5,817 bases of DNA from an uncultured Bacteroidota bacterium (GTDB lineage Bacteria; Bacteroidota; Bacteroidia; Flavobacteriales; Schleiferiaceae), in NCBI GenBank assembly GCA_913056475.1, contig CAJXMS010000152.1, positions 1-5,817 of the forward strand. Direction: 5' to 3'. The notes below the pieces were generated by a model that saw nothing but the letters and a program-made list of their open reading frames with translations, had not been told where the DNA came from and did not search any database. Within the stretch, counting starts at the first letter, position 1. The number at the start of each line of letters is the position of its first letter. Below, piece after piece: positions 4,290 through 5,817 of this stretch. The position numbers and the translations under genes are program-made.

Positions 4290-5768
4290 TTGTCTTCATT
4301 TTCGTCGCTGGGCCTCTCTCAGCCCTTGCTCAAAGCCATTCAGCAACTGGGCTTTGAGCAACCCTCTCCTATCCAAGAACTGGCCATCCCCGCTCTGCTC
4401 GCCCGGGAGGGCGATGCGGTAGCGCTGGCCCAAACCGGCACCGGTAAAACGGCCGCCTTTGGCCTGCCTCTTCTACAGCACCTGGAAACGCCCCAGGGTT
4501 TTGTGCAAGCGCTTATTCTGGCCCCGACGCGCGAGCTGGCCCAGCAAATAACCACCCAGCTCGATCAATTGGCGCGCTACGCCCATGGATTGGAGGTGCT
4601 TACTGTTTTTGGCGGGGCGCCCATCGGGCCCCAAGCCAAGACGGCCCGCCAAAACCCCGCTATCATTGTAGCTACACCGGGCCGTTTGATAGACTTGATG
4701 GAGCGCCGGGCGGTAAAGCTAGATCAGCTCCGGTTTCTGGTCCTTGATGAGGCCGATGAAATGCTTAACATGGGCTTTCAGGAAGAATTGGAACGCATCC
4801 TCACCGAAACCCCTGCGGAAAAGGCAACCTGGCTTTTTTCGGCCACCATGCCGGCGGCGGTCCGCAAAATTGCAAAACGATATCTCCGGGAGCCCCAAGA
4901 GCTTCACAGCAGCACCGGCGCTGAGGTAAATACCGATATAGCCCACCACTATGCCCTGGTGCACCAGCGCCAAAAGGGGGCCGCCCTGGGGCGCTTCATC
5001 GATAGTGCTCCGCAGATGCGGGGGCTGGTATTTTGTCGCACCAAACGGGAAACCCAAGAACTGGCAGAAGCGCTGCTCAAGCGGCGCTATCGCGCCGATG
5101 CCCTCCACGGAGACCTAAGCCAGCCCCAGCGCGACCGGGTGATGAAGCGCTTCCGCGAACAGGAACTGCAGGTACTGGTGGCTACAGATGTGGCCGCCCG
5201 GGGGATAGACGTCAATGATCTTACCCATGTTTTTCACCACAATTTGCCGGATGATGCCGCCTTTTACACCCACCGCAGCGGGCGCACCGCCCGCGCCGGT
5301 AAGAAGGGGCTCTCAGTGGTACTCCTGGACCGTCGCGATGAGTACAAGCTCAAGCGGATGGCCAAGCAATTGGGCATTTCCTTTCAGGAGGCAGCGGTCC
5401 CCAGCGCAGAGGATATTAAAAAAGAACATCTGCTTAGGTGGCACGAGGAGGTGGCGGCTATGGCCCCGCCCATGGGAATATCGGAAGATATGTGGCGAGC
5501 AGCCCGGGAACGCCTGGACCACTTGACGCGGGAAGAATTACTGGCCCGCCTTATGCAGCGGGAGCTGGATCAGCTATCCATCCAGGAAGTGGACGATGCC
5601 CCGCAGCCGCGGAAGGGTAATAAAGGCCCTAAAGGTTTTAAAGGCGGGAAAGGGCCACGCGGTAAAAAGGGCTCTTACGCCGATAAGTGGCGCAAGGGAC
5701 CGGGGAAAAACCAAGGCGGGAGCCGCGGTAAAGGCGGCCAAAAGTCTTTTCGAAAGGGTAAAAAGTAA
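4290..5768 (+). CDS. DEAD-box ATP-dependent RNA helicase (DeaD/CshA/RhlE type) with basic Gly-Lys tail
   Basis: The 492-residue protein carries the full set of DEAD-box motifs: Q motif GFEQPSPIQ (21-29), Walker A AQTGTGKT (47-54), PTREL (79-83), GG (108-109), TPGR (129-132), DEAD (153-156), SAT (184-186), VFCRTK (247-252), ATDVAARGID (298-307) and HRSGRTARAG (328-337). Such proteins use ATP to open short RNA duplexes in ribosome assembly, mRNA decay and cold adaptation. After the core, residues about 373-435 are helical and may correspond to the CsdA/CshA dimerisation region. No DbpA-type RNA-binding domain follows. The protein instead ends in a Lys/Gly/Arg-rich tail (441-492) with glycine at every third position from 443 to 461, which probably binds RNA through charge. 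The start is TTG at 4290: the frame is closed upstream by TAA (4203-4205), it holds no other start, and SSFSSLGLS aligns with the usual family N-terminus. No ribosome site is visible. After the stop, 5769-5817 holds nothing I can identify. Confidence 0.95.
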   Translation: MSSFSSLGLSQPLLKAIQQLGFEQPSPIQELAIPALLAREGDAVALAQTGTGKTAAFGLPLLQHLETPQGFVQALILAPTRELAQQITTQLDQLARYAHGLEVLTVFGGAPIGPQAKTARQNPAIIVATPGRLIDLMERRAVKLDQLRFLVLDEADEMLNMGFQEELERILTETPAEKATWLFSATMPAAVRKIAKRYLREPQELHSSTGAEVNTDIAHHYALVHQRQKGAALGRFIDSAPQMRGLVFCRTKRETQELAEALLKRRYRADALHGDLSQPQRDRVMKRFREQELQVLVATDVAARGIDVNDLTHVFHHNLPDDAAFYTHRSGRTARAGKKGLSVVLLDRRDEYKLKRMAKQLGISFQEAAVPSAEDIKKEHLLRWHEEVAAMAPPMGISEDMWRAARERLDHLTREELLARLMQRELDQLSIQEVDDAPQPRKGNKGPKGFKGGKGPRGKKGSYADKWRKGPGKNQGGSRGKGGQKSFRKGKK

Positions 5769-5817
5769 CTTCGCCCCCTAAGGCCGGTTCCTTTTCGACA
5801 CTCCTTATGGCCCCACA

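Noticed and set aside
4021..4422. GTG-started 133-codon frame before and into the helicase gene
   Set aside because: It overlaps the helicase in another frame for 133 bp, has a composition rich in Pro, Ser, Leu, Arg and Cys, and shows no recognisable domain.
4719..5108. 129-codon minus-strand frame opposite the helicase
   Set aside because: It is antisense to helicase motifs from DEAD onward and has no independent support.
5774..5793. Possible terminator after the helicase (AAGG/CCTT stem then TT)
   Set aside because: The stem is only four base pairs and the T tract is too short; the real terminator may lie past the window end.

Overview
The window is ordinary chromosomal DNA from a member of the Bacteroidota, carrying six genes or gene parts plus the last codons of a seventh. 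Several things point to this phylum: start sites mostly lack a Shine-Dalgarno sequence, there are -7 boxes of the form TAnnTTTG, a DUF4399-type lipoprotein is present, and the small three-helix membrane protein resembles ones I recall from this phylum. Base composition looks somewhat above half G+C by eye. I cannot name a genus. I see no insertion sequence, phage gene, CRISPR array, tRNA or rRNA.

Layout. Positions 1-75 (+) hold the methionine-rich C-terminal tail of the signal recognition particle GTPase Ffh. Only 12 bp away, and convergent with it, is a two-gene minus-strand unit (1958 down to 88). Its first gene is a helix-turn-helix regulator with a LexA/CI-type S24 self-cleavage domain. 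The second is a SplB-like radical SAM protein of the PA0069/Rv2578c type. The two genes overlap by ATGA. A 177-bp AT-rich divergent region (1959-2135) separates this unit from a plus-strand DUF4399 lipoprotein gene, with a good -7 promoter box and an imperfect inverted repeat that could be an operator. The lipoprotein gene ends in a strong intrinsic terminator (2672-2699). Converging on it from the right is a second minus-strand pair: a three-helix membrane protein of unknown function and prmC, the release-factor glutamine methyltransferase, overlapping by 20 bp. A 379-bp non-coding region (3911-4289) then leads to a plus-strand DEAD-box RNA helicase that starts with TTG and ends in a lysine/glycine-rich tail.

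How the genes relate. Ffh (protein targeting), PrmC (translation termination) and the DEAD-box helicase (RNA remodelling) are housekeeping genes of RNA and protein synthesis and are not obviously one pathway. The part closest to a little-described system is the regulator/radical SAM pair. A LexA-like switch with an apparent Ala-Gly cleavage site and Ser-Lys dyad is translationally coupled to a radical SAM enzyme. That enzyme ends in a peptide (QFRLF) resembling the bacterial sliding-clamp binding motif. Together this suggests a small DNA-damage-responsive repair operon. The domains are read from the sequence; the function of the pair is inference.
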